In this document: positions 1-9,515 of the stretch, one piece after another | Position numbering within the stretch: position 1 is the stretch's first letter | Layout: every line of letters starts with the position of its first letter | Notes under the pieces: generated by a model | The model's database searches: none | Told to the model about the DNA's origin: nothing | Seen by the model: only the letters and a program-made list of their open reading frames with translations | Made by a program: the position numbers and the translations under genes | Source of the DNA: Zea mays | Lineage: Eukaryota; Streptophyta; Magnoliopsida; Poales; Poaceae | DNA length: 64,000 bases | Direction of reading: 5' to 3' | Assembly (NCBI RefSeq): GCF_902167145.1 | Contig: NC_050099.1 | Location: forward strand, 243,796,588 to 243,860,587

Positions 1-681
1 CTGAGGCCGGACGGTCCGCGGTCCGGACGGTCCGCGCCTGTGGGCCGGACGGTCCGCGCGTGCGCAGAACAGATTAGGGTTCCGAGTTTTGTGCTACGGT
101 TGTTAGCTATATTCGCGGGATTAGCTCGGAATCAGTTGTGTAAAGGGTCCAGCCCCCCTCCTCTATAAATAGAGAGGTCTACGGCCGATTTGTAATCATC
201 AACAATCGAATCAATACAACTTTTACTCGCATTTTATCCTAGGAGTAGTTCTAGTCTAGTTTAGGTTTAGCCACTCGATCCCCAAATTCTCCGCCTCTCC
301 TCGACTCTACGTCGATTAGAGGAGTCTAGGTCGGCCTGCCCGAGCCTAGACACCACCTAGGATCTCTACTCCCCGACGGGGTCCCTCCCGGGAGCGAGAT
401 CCAGGCGCCGTCGGCGATCTTCCGCCGTCCCTGCGTACGTGCGGACCGTCCGGCCCCAGGGCGCGGACCGTCCGGCCGTCAGGCAGAAGTCCCAGCAGCG
501 CACCAGGCCGCGGACCGTCCGGCCCCAGGCCGCGGACAGTCCGCCCTTGCGCAGAGAGCACCACCGCGCCTCGCACCAGGCCGCGGACCGTCCGGCCCCT
601 GCGCGCGGACCGTCCGCCCCTGTGCAGAGGGCACCGCCACGGTTCTTGTTGAGTGTTTGGCGCTCCGAAAAGGCGTCAACA
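1..681 (+). repeat. 5' LTR of Tat Gypsy element (truncated by window start)
   Basis: Matches 8707-9387 nearly base for base and ends in GTCAACA. By comparison with the 3' copy about 36 bases of the left end are missing. It carries at least nine copies of the palindrome CGGAC(N)GTCCG, three upstream of the TATA box and the rest in the transcribed leader. Confidence 0.93.
164..171 (+). promoter_or_regulatory. TATA box in 5' LTR
   Basis: TATAAATA inside CTCTATAAATAGAGAG, downstream of the palindrome cluster at 8-56. Position and sequence fit the element's RNA polymerase II promoter; the same box recurs at 8870-8877 in the 3' LTR. Confidence 0.75.
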
Positions 682-687
682 TACTTT

Positions 688-705
688 TGGCGACTCCGCT
701 GGGGA
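688..705 (+). other. Primer-binding site of the Tat Gypsy element
   Basis: TGGCGACTCCGCTGGGGA begins six bases after the LTR end. The TGG start is that of a tRNA 3'-end complement. Related grass elements such as RIRE2 are reported to use tRNA-Arg; that assignment here is an inference. Confidence 0.6.
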
Positions 706-737
706 AGACATATCTAAGCTCATCAAATCGGCCCTCA

Positions 738-2996
738 ATGGCCGGTTCAAGGGATAGCTCTGATATTTCTCCAAGCAACATCATAGAGCCGACTTGGGAA
801 ACCTTGCCGGCTGACGAGCAGCTCCAGTTCGAGGAGCACAAGGAGCGGATGATCCAGGAGGCGAAAGCAAAGTTCTTGGCCAACTTCAAAGTGGACAGGA
901 ACAACAAGGTCGTCCGACATCGGGCAACGGATCCGGCTTCGCTCCAACCCACGCCAGATATCCCCAATGTAAGTAATACCAACGATCTGCAATCTCTTAG
1001 AAATTATGTAGAAGATCAGCGTGAACAAATGCAGAACATCATAGGGGGTATGCAAAGCGATCTTAAGAGACTAGTACGTGCATTTGATAAATCTAGTACC
1101 GCAAATTTTCCTTCGCACGAGGTTGAGTTAGGAGATAACGCGTGTAACACATCGGCTACAGGTTGTCACGACCAGTCACAACCCCTTTATGGGATGTCGA
1201 TGGACACATACCCTAATCAACCGCAAATCGGCAGCAAACCAGCCGATCTGCACATGCCCGGACCGTCCGCACGTGAGCGCGGACCGTCCGGGCCAGCAAC
1301 AGTCGGGCCTATTTTTAATGAGTTACCTAGATATGCGCCCGAGCCACCACACACGGCACAGAACCTAAACTACCCAGTCGGACCGTCCGCGTACAACAAC
1401 GGACGGTCCGCACATAATCACGGACGGTCCGGGCCAATGTCCGGACAGTCCGCACATGACCTTTTTGAGGAGGATTGTTACCGGAATCCTCACCCGTCCC
1501 AGCAACACTTCCCATCGCACTATACAATGCATCAACCCATTAACTCAATGCCCAGAGCCCAGGAAAGCTTTCTGGCCCCACCCAGGAGGCCGGAAAGAAA
1601 CGATCAAACTTATGACCCATATAGGGCAAATGAAAATGCACCACGTAACTCAAACCAATGGGGGGAAAGACAGCATGCTAATATCCAGCCAACCCCACCT
1701 ATGTTTGACCAGAGAGCCGGTGGTCTCGCACCGGCTGCCATTGATATAGTAAGGGAAGAGATAGCCGGGGCGTTCCGAGATAAGCTCGGAGTAAGCATGG
1801 TCCCTGGGGGGCAATCATATCGGAAACCTTATGACAGCCGATTTGATCACCACCCATACCCACAGGGAACCAGGATACCCGAATTCGCAAAATTTTCGGG
1901 TGATCAAGGGAAAAACACACGCGAACATATAGGCCAGTTCTTAGCACAATTGGGAGAATTGGCCGACACAGAGGCATTTCACGTACGTTTATTTTCATTA
2001 TCGCTAACAGGAACCGCGTTTGCATGGTATGCCACTTTACCTCCTAATTCCATTTCATCATGGGGGGATCTAGAACAAAAATTCCATGATCATTTTTTCT
2101 CCGGTGACTATGAGTTGGATTTGGTAGATTTAGTGTCGTTGCGACAGACAAAAGATGAATCGGTTAATGATTACATCCGGAGATTCCGAGATACGAGAAA
2201 CCGATGCTTTCAAATTCATTTAGCAGAGAAACAGCTAGTAGGATTAGCCTTTAATGGTCTGCGATATTATTTAAAAGAAAGATTAGAAGGCATCCAATTC
2301 TTTACACTAGCGCAATTACACCAGAGAGCTTTGGCTTGTGAAAGCCGAAACAAAGAAACTGCTAAAACAATTCGTCACAACGTACATGTAGTAGAATGCG
2401 ACCAAAGTAGCTCAGAAGACGAATCAGCAGAGGTGTATGCTGCTGAAATGGTTTGGCCAAAGCAGGCCAAATCTTCGGCTTGTGCCTCCTTACAGCCGGT
2501 TCAAAAGAAACGGCAAGAGGAGGTTAAGTTTACATTTAACGTTGGTAAGTGTGATAGAATATTCGATGAATTACTTAAGAATGGCAACATTAAAATAAAT
2601 CACACTGTTCCATCCGCCGACGAGCTAAAACGTCGTGCATATTGCAAGTGGCATAACTCATTTTCTCATGCCACTAATGATTGTGATGTATTTCGGCGAC
2701 AGATTCAATCGGCCATTAACGAAGGACGATTGAAATTTCAGGAAATGCAGGTGGATACAGAGCCCTTTCCGATGAACATGATTGACTTCGAGGGCAAGAA
2801 AGTCCTGATTCGGCCAAATACAGCTGATAAAGGCAAAGGCAAGGAAACAATCATCGGCAATGCTAAAAGGGCCGATGGGGATTGTAAAGCTTCTTGCAGG
2901 AAAGTGGTGGCCGAGAAGACTCCCGATGGAGGGGAGACCCTAAAGGTGACCATCACAGCCTCTAGCACTGGGGGGCAAGCGCAGACGGGAAGATAG
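738..2996 (+). CDS. Gag of Tat Gypsy element
   Basis: Capsid/nucleocapsid precursor that would assemble the particle in the cytoplasm. I start at the first ATG after the LTR (MAGSRDSSD at 738) because upstream in-frame codons lie in the LTR. The first half is polar and Pro/Gly-rich and carries the element's CGGAC palindromes, read as GPSA, GRSG and GQSA motifs (about 1258-1460). The retrotransposon gag core follows (roughly residues 400-560, with WYATLPP and SLRQTKDESVNDYIRRFR). Near the end is a Cys/His cluster (CKWHNSFSHATNDC) in place of a standard CCHC knuckle. The frame ends at TAG 2994-2996 and continues open immediately after it, so readthrough or a recent nonsense change is possible. 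Confidence 0.85.
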   Translation: MAGSRDSSDISPSNIIEPTWETLPADEQLQFEEHKERMIQEAKAKFLANFKVDRNNKVVRHRATDPASLQPTPDIPNVSNTNDLQSLRNYVEDQREQMQNIIGGMQSDLKRLVRAFDKSSTANFPSHEVELGDNACNTSATGCHDQSQPLYGMSMDTYPNQPQIGSKPADLHMPGPSARERGPSGPATVGPIFNELPRYAPEPPHTAQNLNYPVGPSAYNNGRSAHNHGRSGPMSGQSAHDLFEEDCYRNPHPSQQHFPSHYTMHQPINSMPRAQESFLAPPRRPERNDQTYDPYRANENAPRNSNQWGERQHANIQPTPPMFDQRAGGLAPAAIDIVREEIAGAFRDKLGVSMVPGGQSYRKPYDSRFDHHPYPQGTRIPEFAKFSGDQGKNTREHIGQFLAQLGELADTEAFHVRLFSLSLTGTAFAWYATLPPNSISSWGDLEQKFHDHFFSGDYELDLVDLVSLRQTKDESVNDYIRRFRDTRNRCFQIHLAEKQLVGLAFNGLRYYLKERLEGIQFFTLAQLHQRALACESRNKETAKTIRHNVHVVECDQSSSEDESAEVYAAEMVWPKQAKSSACASLQPVQKKRQEEVKFTFNVGKCDRIFDELLKNGNIKINHTVPSADELKRRAYCKWHNSFSHATNDCDVFRRQIQSAINEGRLKFQEMQVDTEPFPMNMIDFEGKKVLIRPNTADKGKGKETIIGNAKRADGDCKASCRKVVAEKTPDGGETLKVTITASSTGGQAQTGR

Positions 2997-5009
2997 TTGC
3001 GGGAACCCGTGCTGCGCATCACGGACAGTCCGCCGTCCAGACGCGGACGGTCCGACGCTTCGCCGGACGGTCCGGAGGACTCTGGCGGACAGTCCGGCCG
3101 TGCTCAGGACCCGCAGCGACCACGTACCTTCAAACCACGACGACCCGAGATAGGTACGTGGAAAACAAATACATTTAAAGCAGCTGGTCGGCTGATCAAG
3201 CCTGGCCCGACTTTCGATCAATTGTTGTCTAAATACGTGAAAAAGAAGGCCGGCCCCAGTGACCGGCCACCAAAGCGACCCCGCTCACCCATTCATGAGC
3301 AACGTCAGGTCAGGCCGATTGGACCACCTCACCAATCGGATGAAATGAAAGGTCCTATTGTACAATTGAGACCTAACATGCCGACATGGACACCTCCACC
3401 CCCTTATCCATATATGCCATATCCATACACATACTTACCTCCACCATATGTCCCAAATCAAATGTGGGGCATGCCACCATATCCATTTGGGATGCCACAG
3501 TACCCTGCCTGGGGGGCACCCCAAACATCCGTTTTTGATAGGTTGGCGCCGCCAGTGCAAGACCGATTGAGCGCTGCTGAATCTGGTCACCAGGCACAGG
3601 CCCAACAAGATTGCCGGACTACTCGGCCTCCTAAGCCGACCAATCCGGCAGGAGGGCATATGCCTGTAGCAACTCAAAGAACAACGAAAAAAGATATCAT
3701 CAAAATAGGCACTGCAGATGTTGTCATACAGGGGGACAATAAAGGGCCGATGATTTTTGGTGAATCGGCCAACACAACCAAAAAGGATAACACAACCAAA
3801 AAGGATACGGATATCGTCAAAACAGCCGATCCAAAATACTCCATGCCTCGATGGTGCCCGACAGGATTGACACGATCCCAAAAGAGAAAATTACAGCGCC
3901 TAAGAGTGAAGGAGAGCCAGGAGAAAGAGGCGGAAAAGATATTCAATGACACGCATCCACTATACCCGCCACCGCAAAAGAAATGGAGACCAAAGGCCGT
4001 CGAGAAAAAACAAACGGCCACGGAAATAGAAAGTCAACCTGCACCAGGCGCGGACCGTCCGACCTCTGCGCGCGGACCGTCCGTCCCTCACCAGGAAGCG
4101 TCGGGACAATCTGCACCAGGCGCGGACCGTCCGGCCTCTGCGCACGGACCGTCCGGCTTTCACCAGGAAGCGTCTGGACAACCTGCACCAGGCGCGGACC
4201 GTCCGGCCTCTGCGCGCGGACCGTCCGCCGTTCACCAGGAAGCCTCCAACGACACGACAACATCAATGGAAGAGGACGACCTGCTGGGAGAAGACCTGGT
4301 CGACTACGAGGCTTCTCCAGAGCGCCCAGGTATGGATGTAAATATTATTACATTTTCTGCCGATTGTACTATCATCGGCGACGATGAACCTGTTGTTGCC
4401 CAGTTTGATTTTGGTCCTAAAGAAGCCGCCTTTACTAAACCAAAGGAATCGGTAAATCATTTAAAGCCGCTCTTCGTGCGCGGTCACATTGATGGGATAC
4501 CGATTGCTAAGATGTTGGTAGACGGAGGGGCGGCTGTAAATCTAATGCCTTATTCATTATACAGAAAATTAGGAAAACAAGATGACGAACTTGTCAAGAC
4601 CAACATGACCCTCAGCGGTGTTGGAACTGATAGTTCGATCAAAGCCAGGGGAGTCACGTCCGTTGAATTAACCATCGGGACTAAGACCCTTGCTGCTGCA
4701 TTCTTCGTCGCTGATGTAGAAGGAAATTACAGTTTAATTCTAGGCAGAGATTGGATTCACGCCAATCAATGTATACCTTCTACATTACATCAAATGCTAA
4801 TACAATGGGTAGGCGATGACATAGAACAAGTACATGCTGATGTATCGGCCTGCATCGCTGTGGCCGATGCCCCTGTACTCTGGACTTATGAGACTGCTAC
4901 ATGTCTCACAGGAGTAGACTTTTCTGATTATCAATTCATAAGTATAGATAAGAAAGGTTTCATTCCTGTAATGCTAGAGCCGATGGAGAATCGGCTAAAT
5001 CCTAAATAA
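2997..5009 (+). CDS. Protease-region ORF of Tat Gypsy element
   Basis: In the same frame as gag, directly after the TAG; it has no ATG at its start, so it would need readthrough or belongs to a once continuous gag-pol. The retropepsin-like domain lies near residues 485-600, with LVDGGAAVNLM (active-site D in DGG rather than the usual DSG/DTG) at about 4520 and the second loop LILGRDW at about 4737. The first two thirds are low complexity: a Pro/Tyr-rich stretch (about 3385-3520) and a three-fold 24-residue repeat (4041-4256). It ends at TAA 5007-5009, with a second in-frame TAA at 5013-5015 just before the next ATG. Confidence 0.8.
   Translation: MREPVLRITDSPPSRRGRSDASPDGPEDSGGQSGRAQDPQRPRTFKPRRPEIGTWKTNTFKAAGRLIKPGPTFDQLLSKYVKKKAGPSDRPPKRPRSPIHEQRQVRPIGPPHQSDEMKGPIVQLRPNMPTWTPPPPYPYMPYPYTYLPPPYVPNQMWGMPPYPFGMPQYPAWGAPQTSVFDRLAPPVQDRLSAAESGHQAQAQQDCRTTRPPKPTNPAGGHMPVATQRTTKKDIIKIGTADVVIQGDNKGPMIFGESANTTKKDNTTKKDTDIVKTADPKYSMPRWCPTGLTRSQKRKLQRLRVKESQEKEAEKIFNDTHPLYPPPQKKWRPKAVEKKQTATEIESQPAPGADRPTSARGPSVPHQEASGQSAPGADRPASAHGPSGFHQEASGQPAPGADRPASARGPSAVHQEASNDTTTSMEEDDLLGEDLVDYEASPERPGMDVNIITFSADCTIIGDDEPVVAQFDFGPKEAAFTKPKESVNHLKPLFVRGHIDGIPIAKMLVDGGAAVNLMPYSLYRKLGKQDDELVKTNMTLSGVGTDSSIKARGVTSVELTIGTKTLAAAFFVADVEGNYSLILGRDWIHANQCIPSTLHQMLIQWVGDDIEQVHADVSACIAVADAPVLWTYETATCLTGVDFSDYQFISIDKKGFIPVMLEPMENRLNPK
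4041..4256 (+). repeat. Three 72-bp tandem repeats built on CGGACCGTCCG
   Basis: Units start at 4041, 4113 and 4185, each beginning GCACCAGGCGCGGACC and holding two palindromes. Each unit encodes 24 residues of the form APGADRP.SA.GPS...HQEAS. The period is a multiple of three, so the frame is kept. Confidence 0.9.
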
Positions 5010-5015
5010 AGTTAA

Positions 5016-8000
5016 ATGATGAATACACACAAAGTTCATGAGTCTTTGGTCACGGACAGTTCGGCCGCCAAGGCCGGATGGTCTGGTCTTTCACAAAAGA
5101 GTTCGGACTTTAAGACTGAACATCTACCACAGCGAAAAAACAGTATTACGGATGATCCGGTCCCCGAGACCGGAAAGTCTGCCATCACGCAAAGATCATC
5201 TGATTCCTCTATGGGGGGCATGATAGAGGAATTGAGAGATCTTGATAAACTAGGACAGGGGTTTACATCGGCCGATCCTTTGGAGGAGATTGACATAGGA
5301 GATGGTAAAACTCCAAGGCCGACTTTTGTAAACAAGACTCTGGAGACCGATTCTAGAAATGAGATGATCGGTCTATTGAAGGAATATTCAGATTGTTTTG
5401 CTTGGAATTACACTGAAATGCCTGGACTAAGCCGAGAAATTGTCGAACATCGGCTGCCTATTAAGCCTGGTTTCAGACCTTTCAAGCAGAAAGCTAGAAC
5501 ATTTCGTCCAGATCTTCTCCCACGAATAAAGGACGAAATCCACCGGCTGCTAGAAGCTAATTTTATTAGACCTTGCAGATACGCAGAGTGGGTCTCCAAT
5601 ATTGTGCCGGTGGAGAAGAAGGAGTCAGGTAAGCTTAGAGTATGCATTGATTTTCGTAATTTAAATAAAGCAACTCCTAAGGATGAATATCCCATGCCCA
5701 TAGCCGATACATTAATCAATAATGCATCAGGAAATAGAATTATTAGCTTCCTTGATGGTAATGCCGGATATAATCAGATTTTCATGGCCGAAGAAGATGC
5801 GTCTAAAACGGCCTTTATATGTCCAGGCTTCATTGGTTTATTTGAATGGGTTGTCATGACATTCGGTCTTAAAAATGCTGGTGCTACTTATCAGAGGGCT
5901 ATGAATCTGATCTTCCATGAGTTGTTAGGAAACACTGTGGAAGTCTACATTGATGATATTGTAGTCAAATCGGCTGAGTTTAGTTCTCATATAGCTGATT
6001 TGCGCAAAGCCTTTGATAAAATGCGTTGGTATGGTTTAAAAATGAACCCACGTAAATGTGCTTTTGGAGTGTCGGCTGGTAAGTTTTTAGGATTTGTCAT
6101 CCATGAACATGGTATAGAAATAGACCCTGACCGAATCAAGTCTATTCGGAATGTGGGGCCTCCGACGTGTAAGGTCGAAGTGCAGAGGTTTCTTGGCAAG
6201 GTGAATTATTTACGAAGGTTTATTTCTAACTTAGCCGGGAAGATTGGTGCCTTCACCCCTATCCTTCGGCTTAAGAATGATGCTGAATTCACTTGGGGGG
6301 CAGAGCAGCAGAAAGCATTTGATCTCATTAAAAAATACTTGTCTTCGGCTCCCGTGTTAAAAGCACCACAAGTAGGAGCACCATTCAGATTATACATTGC
6401 AGCTGAAGACAAGGTTATTGGGGCTGTTCTGACACAAGAAACTGAGGGGAAGGAGCATGTGGTGACATATCTAAGCCGAAGGTTGGTGGATGCTGAAACA
6501 AGGTACACTTTTATTGAAAAGTTATGCTTATGCTTGTTTTATGCATGCACCAAATGTAGATGTTATTTACTGTCTAGTCATTGCACTGTTTCTGGTCAAG
6601 CCGATGTAATCAAGTACATGTTGCATAACCCAATTATGAGTGGTAGAATTGGTAAGTGGGCTTATGCACTCATAGAATATGACTTGGCTTATGAACCATT
6701 GAAATCTATGAAAGGCCAAGTCATAGCAGATTTTATTGTAGAACATCGGGTTAATGATATTCATGAACTAGACATATCATACCTCACTATTACTCCTTGG
6801 ACTTTATATTTTGATGGATCGGTTTGCAATGAAGGGCAAGGAATTGGCATTGTGCTTGTTTCACCAAGTAATGTCTCCTTTGACTTCTCTAGCCGATTGA
6901 AAACGTATTGCACTAATAATCAAGCTGAATATGAGGCCCTCCTATTTGGTTTAGAACTGTTAAATGGTATGGGAGTAAAACATGTGAAGGTATTTGGTGA
7001 TTCTGAGCTGGTTGTCCAACAAGTGTTAGAAGAATATCAATGTCTTGATGGTACTCTAAATAGTTATCTTGAGAAATGTTGGAGCATAATCCATTCTTTT
7101 AATGAATTCAGTATTCAGCATATCTCTAGAGTTGAGAATCATAGAGCTAACAACTTGGCACAAGATGCATCGGGTTATCGGATAAAGAGAGGGAAATTTC
7201 ACAAAACTGAAAATCTGATAACCAGTGCAAAGCCAAATTCCCATGTCGCGGACCGTCCGCGTGTTGACGCCGGACCGTCCGAGGTTACCAGAAGGGTTCT
7301 CTTAATCGATTCGGCTGATGATGAAGCCGGTACAAGTGATTGGAGGACACCTATACTTAATTATTTGCAAAATCCCAATATCAGGACAGATAAGAACATT
7401 CGGCGAACAACTTTCAAGTATGTGTTGATGAGTGATGAACTTTACCGCCGAACGGTTAATGATATCCTGCTTAAGTGCTTGGGCCCAGATGATGCTATAT
7501 TAGCCATGGCCGAAGTACATGAAGGAATTTGTGGTACCCATCAATCAGCTCCAAAGATGAAGTGGTTGTTGCGAAGGTCTGGTTTTTATTGGCCTAGTAT
7601 GACAGCTGATTGTTTCAAGTACTACAAGGGGTGCCAAGTGTGTCAAAAATTCGGCGACCTACAGTTGGTCCCTGCAGCCGAATTACATCCTATCATCAAG
7701 CCTTGGCCATTCAGAGGATGGGGATTAGACTTTATTGGAGAAGTTCATCCTTCATCATCAAAGGGGCATCGGTTTGTGTTAGTTGCCACTGACTATTTCA
7801 CCAAATGGACTGAAGCCGTTGCTCTAAAGAACATGACACACAAGGAGGTAATTGAGTTCATAACTGAGCATATTATTCATAGATTCGGCATTCCCCAGAC
7901 CTTGACTACAGATCAAGGTACTTCTTTTATGTCAAAGGAGGTACGTGAATTTGCTGAATTATACAGAATTAAGCTACTTAATTCGTCTCCATATTATGCT

Positions 8001-8258
8001 CAGGCCAATGGACAGGCCGAGTCTAGTAATAGGACGTTGATTAATTTGATAAAGAAAAAGGTATCTGATAATCCTAGACATTGGCATAAGATTTTGTCTG
8101 AAGCTTTATGTGCTCATAGAATATCTAAGCATAGTGCTACTAAAGTATCTCCTTTTGAGCTTGTCTATGGGCAGGAAGCAGTGTTACCTGTGGAAATAAG
8201 TTTGAATGCTGTCAGGTTTGCCAGACAAAATGATCTAACTGCTACTGAATTATTATAA
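5016..8258 (+). CDS. Reverse transcriptase-RNase H-archaeal-type RNase H-integrase of Tat Gypsy element
   Basis: Pol enzymes that copy the RNA and insert the cDNA. Starts at a real ATG (5016). The RT has FLDGNAGYNQI and catalytic YIDD at residues 311-314. The first RNase H is degenerate (LYIAAEDKVIGAVLTQ, then YLSRRL). A second, archaeal-type RNase H follows (LYFDGSVCNEGQGIGIVL, NNQAEYEALL, GDSELV), the mark of the Tat group. The integrase has the HHCC zinc finger (H.GICGTH ... CQVCQKFGD) and the D,D,E core (GLDFIGE, TTDQGTSF, QANGQAESSN). Two CGGACCGTCCG palindromes lie in the linker at about 7247-7281. The frame stops at TAA 8256-8258, and the rest of the integrase continues in another frame. 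Confidence 0.9.
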   Translation: MMNTHKVHESLVTDSSAAKAGWSGLSQKSSDFKTEHLPQRKNSITDDPVPETGKSAITQRSSDSSMGGMIEELRDLDKLGQGFTSADPLEEIDIGDGKTPRPTFVNKTLETDSRNEMIGLLKEYSDCFAWNYTEMPGLSREIVEHRLPIKPGFRPFKQKARTFRPDLLPRIKDEIHRLLEANFIRPCRYAEWVSNIVPVEKKESGKLRVCIDFRNLNKATPKDEYPMPIADTLINNASGNRIISFLDGNAGYNQIFMAEEDASKTAFICPGFIGLFEWVVMTFGLKNAGATYQRAMNLIFHELLGNTVEVYIDDIVVKSAEFSSHIADLRKAFDKMRWYGLKMNPRKCAFGVSAGKFLGFVIHEHGIEIDPDRIKSIRNVGPPTCKVEVQRFLGKVNYLRRFISNLAGKIGAFTPILRLKNDAEFTWGAEQQKAFDLIKKYLSSAPVLKAPQVGAPFRLYIAAEDKVIGAVLTQETEGKEHVVTYLSRRLVDAETRYTFIEKLCLCLFYACTKCRCYLLSSHCTVSGQADVIKYMLHNPIMSGRIGKWAYALIEYDLAYEPLKSMKGQVIADFIVEHRVNDIHELDISYLTITPWTLYFDGSVCNEGQGIGIVLVSPSNVSFDFSSRLKTYCTNNQAEYEALLFGLELLNGMGVKHVKVFGDSELVVQQVLEEYQCLDGTLNSYLEKCWSIIHSFNEFSIQHISRVENHRANNLAQDASGYRIKRGKFHKTENLITSAKPNSHVADRPRVDAGPSEVTRRVLLIDSADDEAGTSDWRTPILNYLQNPNIRTDKNIRRTTFKYVLMSDELYRRTVNDILLKCLGPDDAILAMAEVHEGICGTHQSAPKMKWLLRRSGFYWPSMTADCFKYYKGCQVCQKFGDLQLVPAAELHPIIKPWPFRGWGLDFIGEVHPSSSKGHRFVLVATDYFTKWTEAVALKNMTHKEVIEFITEHIIHRFGIPQTLTTDQGTSFMSKEVREFAELYRIKLLNSSPYYAQANGQAESSNRTLINLIKKKVSDNPRHWHKILSEALCAHRISKHSATKVSPFELVYGQEAVLPVEISLNAVRFARQNDLTATELL

Positions 8259-8262
8259 TTCA

Positions 8263-8598
8263 ATGATGGATAATATTGATGAGGTGACCGACAAGAGGAT
8301 GATAGCTTTGGGAGCAATAGAAAAGGACAAGATCATGGTAGCCAGGGCCTACAACAAGAAGGTCAAAGCAAAATCATTCCAAGTAGGAGACTTGGTGTGG
8401 AAGACCATTCTACCTCTAAGGAATAAAGACCGAAAGTTCGGGAAATGGTCGCCAAGCTGGGAGGGTCCTTATAAAGTGAAACAGGTGATGTCTGGTAACG
8501 CTTATTTACTACAAACATTACAAGGCAAGGATTTACCTAAGGCTTTGAATGGGCGTTTCCTCAAACAGTACCATCCTAGTATGTGGCAAGATGCCTAA
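8263..8598 (+). pseudogene. Frameshifted integrase C-terminal part of Tat Gypsy element
   Basis: Encodes the DNA-binding end of integrase with a GPY-type motif (WSPSWEGPYKVKQV) and ends at TAA 8596-8598, just before the polypurine tract. It lies one frame away from the main pol frame, so a small indel at about 8245-8258 separates it. It is damage rather than a separate gene, unless frameshifting is used. Confidence 0.8.
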
Positions 8599-8652
8599 GA
8601 AAACCGATGTGATCACATCGAGTTAGTTGCTTTTGGTTCGCCCAGCTCCACC

Positions 8653-8668
8653 AAAAGGCAGGGGGGCA
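8653..8668 (+). other. Polypurine tract of Tat Gypsy element
   Basis: AAAAGGCAGGGGGGCA lies just upstream of the 3' LTR start TGTTCGAACC at 8671. Such a tract primes plus-strand synthesis. Confidence 0.75.
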
Positions 8669-8670
8669 TA

Positions 8671-9387
8671 TGTTCGAACCAAAATTGAGCGGCGGACTGT
8701 CCGGCCCTGAGGCCGGACGGTCCGCGGTCCGGACGGTCCGCGCCTGTGGGCCGGACGGTCCGCGCGTGCGCAGAACAGATTAGGGTTCCGAGTTTTGTGC
8801 TACGGTTGTTAGCTATATTCGCGGGATTAGCTCGGAATCAGTTGTGTAAAGGGTCCAGCCCCCCTCCTCTATAAATAGAGAGGTCTACGGCCGATTTGTA
8901 ATCATCAACAATCGAATCAATACAACTTTTACTCGCATTTTATCCTAGGAGTAGTTCTAGTCTAGTTTAGGTTTAGCCACTCGATCCCCAAATTCTCCGC
9001 CTCTCCTCGACTCTACGTCGATTAGAGGAGTCTAGGTCGGCCTGCCCGAGCCTAGACACCACCTAGGATCTCTACTCCCCGACGGGGTCCCTCCCGGGAG
9101 CGAGATCCAGGCGCCGTCGGCGATCTTCCGCCGTCCCTGCGTACGTGCGGACCGTCCGGCCCCAGGGCGCGGACCGTCCGGCCGTCAGGCAGAAGTCCCA
9201 GCAGCGCACCAGGCCGCGGACCGTCCGGCCCCAGGCCGCGGACAGCCCGCCCTTGCGCAGAGAGCACCACCGCGCCTCGCACCAGGCCGCGGACCGTCCG
9301 GCCCCTGCGCGCGGACCGTCCGCCCCTGTGCAGAGGGCACCGCCACGGTTCTTGTTGAGTGTTTGGCGCTCCGAAAAGGCGTCAACA
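8671..9387 (+). repeat. 3' LTR of Tat Gypsy element (complete, 717 bp)
   Basis: Starts TGTTCGAACC after the polypurine tract and ends GTCAACA. From 8707 it matches the 5' copy at 1-681. It has a TATA box at 8870-8877 and the same palindrome array. The base pairs after it (ACATG) should be repeated to the left of the window if it has a clean 5-bp TSD. Confidence 0.92.
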
Positions 9388-9389
9388 AC

Positions 9390-9515
9390 ATGCCTGATGG
9401 CTGTGTTCTCTTAATTTTTGTTGTGCTCGTTCCACTGGCTTACAACTTGGCAGGCATCTCATCTGTGTACCCTCATATCAGAGAGAAACTGGAAGAGGAA
9501 GGCATCACATTCTGA
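9390..9515 (+). pseudogene. Probable last-exon fragment of an interrupted host gene
   Basis: From the LTR edge an open frame of 41 codons ends in TGA at 9513-9515. It reads as a hydrophobic segment (CVLLIFVVLVPLAYNLAG) followed by a charged tail (HIREKLEEEGITF). This looks like the C-terminal membrane segment of a real protein whose upstream part would lie left of the retrotransposon. The ATG at 9390 overlaps the junction and need not be the start. I do not recognise the family. Confidence 0.4.

Larger units (their letters stand above)
1..9387 (+). mobile_element. Ty3/Gypsy LTR retrotransposon, Tat clade (5' end outside window)
   Basis: The same sequence occurs at 1-681 and 8707-9387 and ends in TG...CA style LTR termini, with gag, protease, reverse transcriptase, RNase H and integrase in that order between them. 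A second RNase H-like domain after the first places it in the Tat/Athila group, which is known for a dual RNase H. The two LTR stretches differ by one base that I can see (a T/C in a GGACAG.CCG palindrome near 540/9246), so the insertion is very young. Despite this the coding frame is broken by in-frame stops and a frameshift. The left end and target-site duplication are outside the window. The family name is not certain; I do not assign one. Confidence 0.9.

Noticed and set aside
346..982. Overlapping Arg/Pro-rich ORFs on both strands at the Gypsy 5' LTR
   Set aside because: They arise from the CGGACCGTCCG repeats, which are open in several frames; no gag-like or other domain.
3943..4387. 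Long ORFs in other frames over the 72-bp repeats
   Set aside because: A 72-bp period keeps all frames open; the protease-region frame is the real one.
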